NCBI GenBank assembly: GCA_965220695.1
Contig: OZ244838.1
Location: forward strand, 1,798,001-1,862,000
Source: UBA9620 sp965220695
GTDB lineage: Bacteria > Acidobacteriota > Vicinamibacteria > Vicinamibacterales > UBA8438
Direction of reading: 5' to 3'
DNA: 64,000 bases
Part shown: piece after piece, positions 62,449 through 64,000 of the stretch
How positions within the stretch are numbered: the first letter of the stretch is position 1
Layout: each line of letters opens with the position of its first letter
Position numbers and translations under genes: made by a program
Notes under the pieces: model-generated
The model's input: only the letters and a program-made list of their open reading frames with translations
What the model was told of the DNA's origin: nothing
Database searches by the model: none

Positions 62449-64000
62449 ATGAAGAAACTGTTCGTCGGCATCGTGCTGATCGGCGCCGGTATTACGGCGT
62501 ACGGCTACCTGGGATTCACCACGACGGAATTCGTGCCCGAGGTCAGCACCGTCGATCTGACGCGTGGTGACGTCGTGGACACCGTCGGCGCCACCGGCGC
62601 GCTCGAGGCGGTGACGACCGTCCAGGTCGGCAGCCAGGTCTCCGGCATCATCGAAGCGCTCTACGCCGACTTCAACTCGATCGTCCGCAGGGGCGACGTC
62701 ATCGCCCGGCTGGAGCCGTCGCTGTTCGAGACCCAGATCGAGCAGGCGCGCGCGAATCTCGTGCGATCCGAAGCGGACCTCGAGCGGTTGCGGGTGACCC
62801 TCGATGACGCCCGGACCCAGTTGAAGCGCTCCGAGGGCCTGGCGGCCCAATCGCTCATCTCTGCCAGCGAGCTCGAGGCGGGGCAACTCGCCGTGCGGTC
62901 GGCGGAGGCGCAGCTCAAGTCGTCCGAGGCGAGCGTCATCCAGTCGCAGGCCTCGCTGAACCAGAACGAAGTGAATCTGGGACACACCGTCATCACCGCG
63001 CCTATCGATGGCATCGTCATCGCCCGTCAGGTGGATGAGGGCCAGACGGTCGCCGCTGGCATGTCGGCGCCGGAACTGTTCATCATCGCGGCCGACCTGA
63101 CGCAGATGCAGGTGATCGCGAACATCGACGAGTCGGATGTCGGACGCATCCGGCCGGGGCAGCCGGTGACCTTCACGGTGGACGCGTACGTGGCTGAGGA
63201 ATTCGACGGGACGGTGTCGCAGATCCGCCTCGAACCGGTCGTCCTGCAGAACGTCGTCACCTATGCGACGGTCATTGACGTACCGAACAACGAGCTCAAG
63301 CTGAAGCCCGGTATGACCGCCACGGTCACCCTGGAGATCGCCCGGAGCGAAGACGTGCTGCGCGTGCCGAACGCGGCGTTGCGCTTCAGGCCCACCCCGG
63401 ACATGTTCGCGGCGCTGAACCAGCCGGTGCCCGAGATTCTGCAACGCGGCGGCGGTGGCGCCGGCGGCGGACAGAATCGCGCCAGCGGCGGGGGCCGGGG
63501 ACGCGGAGGTTTCGGCGGCGGCGCGGGGGGCGCAGGCTTCGCCGACATGAGTGAGGCCGAGCGGCAGGCGATGCGCGAGCGCATGCAGAACATGACGCCG
63601 GATCAGCGGGCGGAGTTCTTCGCGGCTCGCGGCGGCGCCGTCGGCGGCGGGCGCCAGGGCGGCGCCGGCGGCGGGCCTCTCAGACGAGCCAATCCGAACA
63701 CGACCGCCGTACCGACCTTCGAATCGGGCGCCTCGACGATTGATGCCCTGTTTGCGCCGTTGGAGATTGTCGAAACCGCGGGTCGCGTCTGGGTCCTCGA
63801 GAACGGCCAGCTCACGCCGGTCGATGTGCGCCTCGGTGTGACCGACGGTACCGCCACCGAACTGATCGGCGGGCGCGGAGGTCGTGCCCGCGCGGCGGGC
63901 CGCGCGGCCCCCGACCCGCAGATTCGCGAGTTGCGCCAACAGATCGCGATGCTTGAAGATGGAGACGCGCGGCGGAACCTGGAACAGATGCTGGCGCGGC
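62449..64000 (+). CDS. Periplasmic adaptor of a MacA/HlyD-type efflux pump (partial, runs off the window)
   Basis: At least 517 residues from ATG 62449. A membrane anchor (MKKLFVGIVLIGAGITAYGYLGF region) is followed by the lipoyl half (ALEAVTTVQVGSQVSGIIEAL), a helical hairpin (about 95-180), the second lipoyl half (TVITAPIDGIVIARQVDEGQTV) and beta-barrel domains. Residues about 333-412 are a Gly/Arg-rich insertion with an MSEAERQAMRERMQNMTPDQRAEF-type helix inside, before the membrane-proximal domain. The tail beyond residue 465 is also Gly/Arg-rich and ends in a coiled coil. Its pump partner, probably MacB-like, should lie beyond 64000. Confidence 0.88.
   Translation, partial: MKKLFVGIVLIGAGITAYGYLGFTTTEFVPEVSTVDLTRGDVVDTVGATGALEAVTTVQVGSQVSGIIEALYADFNSIVRRGDVIARLEPSLFETQIEQARANLVRSEADLERLRVTLDDARTQLKRSEGLAAQSLISASELEAGQLAVRSAEAQLKSSEASVIQSQASLNQNEVNLGHTVITAPIDGIVIARQVDEGQTVAAGMSAPELFIIAADLTQMQVIANIDESDVGRIRPGQPVTFTVDAYVAEEFDGTVSQIRLEPVVLQNVVTYATVIDVPNNELKLKPGMTATVTLEIARSEDVLRVPNAALRFRPTPDMFAALNQPVPEILQRGGGGAGGGQNRASGGGRGRGGFGGGAGGAGFADMSEAERQAMRERMQNMTPDQRAEFFAARGGAVGGGRQGGAGGGPLRRANPNTTAVPTFESGASTIDALFAPLEIVETAGRVWVLENGQLTPVDVRLGVTDGTATELIGGRGGRARAAGRAAPDPQIRELRQQIAMLEDGDARRNLEQMLAR

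Noticed and set aside
62425..63939. 504-residue minus-strand frame across the adaptor gene
   Set aside because: Antisense shadow with Arg/His/Asp-rich noise; the plus frame is a clear adaptor that simply runs off the window end.

Overview
The window is a GC-rich (by eye about 63-70%) bacterial chromosome segment of 64 kb. It has no rRNA, tRNA, CRISPR array or phage module that I can see. It carries a Gram-negative envelope toolkit (LolA, a secretin, TonB, TolC, a periplasmic adaptor). A PadR remnant has the LPGTLDLLIL / GESSLYPALQ signature common in Acidobacteriota, and MurA is of the Asp type. Together these suggest an acidobacterium, perhaps Vicinamibacteria-like. That placement is inference from protein character and not from a marker-gene search.

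Layout. (1) 1-6.7 kb is a flexible segment: a SEC-C protein, a frameshifted padR remnant, and a compact three-gene redox cluster (Tat-exported flavoprotein, carboxypeptidase-regulatory-like protein, di-haem cytochrome c). It ends in a fragment of a nucleotidyltransferase gene. (2) 6.7-11.4 kb (+): thrC, an FmdB zinc ribbon, a Cys-less rhodanese, lolA and a TPR-secretin lipoprotein. (3) 11.4-18.8 kb (-): a tightly packed cell-wall synthesis and recycling operon nagZ-ldcA-mpl-pxpB-pxpC-murB-murA, with a divergent GHMP sugar kinase. (4) 20.0-26.5 kb (-): ffh-rpsP-khpA-rimM-trmD-rplS-rnhB-(membrane protein)-thiE-rodZ-like, with a good promoter before ffh. (5) 26.5-28.8 kb: an IS3-family element with an A9 slippage site, beside a truncated gene. 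(6) 28.7-37.6 kb (-): a long operon, RDD protein-pgpA-cinA-plsY-gpsA-ftsY-ribD-ribE-ribBA-Tat protein, linking phospholipid synthesis, protein targeting and riboflavin synthesis. (7) 38.4-46.0 kb: ftcD, nrdR, a flippase-like membrane protein, purC, a Fis-type regulator, groES-groEL with a CIRCE operator and a strong terminator, then tonB. (8) 46.2-56.0 kb (-): a stress-type protein, selB, rnr, glycerate kinase, a small protein, gatB and pckA. (9) 56.1-64.0 kb (+): a SpoIID-like lipoprotein, ECF sigma factor, zinc-finger anti-sigma, ispH, a Spy-like protein, tolC-type channel and the start of a periplasmic adaptor that runs off the window.

How the genes work together. Most of the window is housekeeping organised in translationally coupled operons with 1-20 bp overlaps and many GTG starts. 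The most noteworthy items are the Tat flavoprotein/cytochrome module, PxpBC embedded in peptidoglycan recycling beside an unassigned GHMP kinase, the Asp-type (predicted fosfomycin-insensitive) MurA, and two probably leaderless GTG genes with identical -10-to-start spacing. Also notable are a probable CTG start for trmD, an ECF sigma/anti-sigma pair overlapping ispH, and a Gly/Arg-rich insertion in the efflux adaptor. I found no clearly new defence or mobile system.
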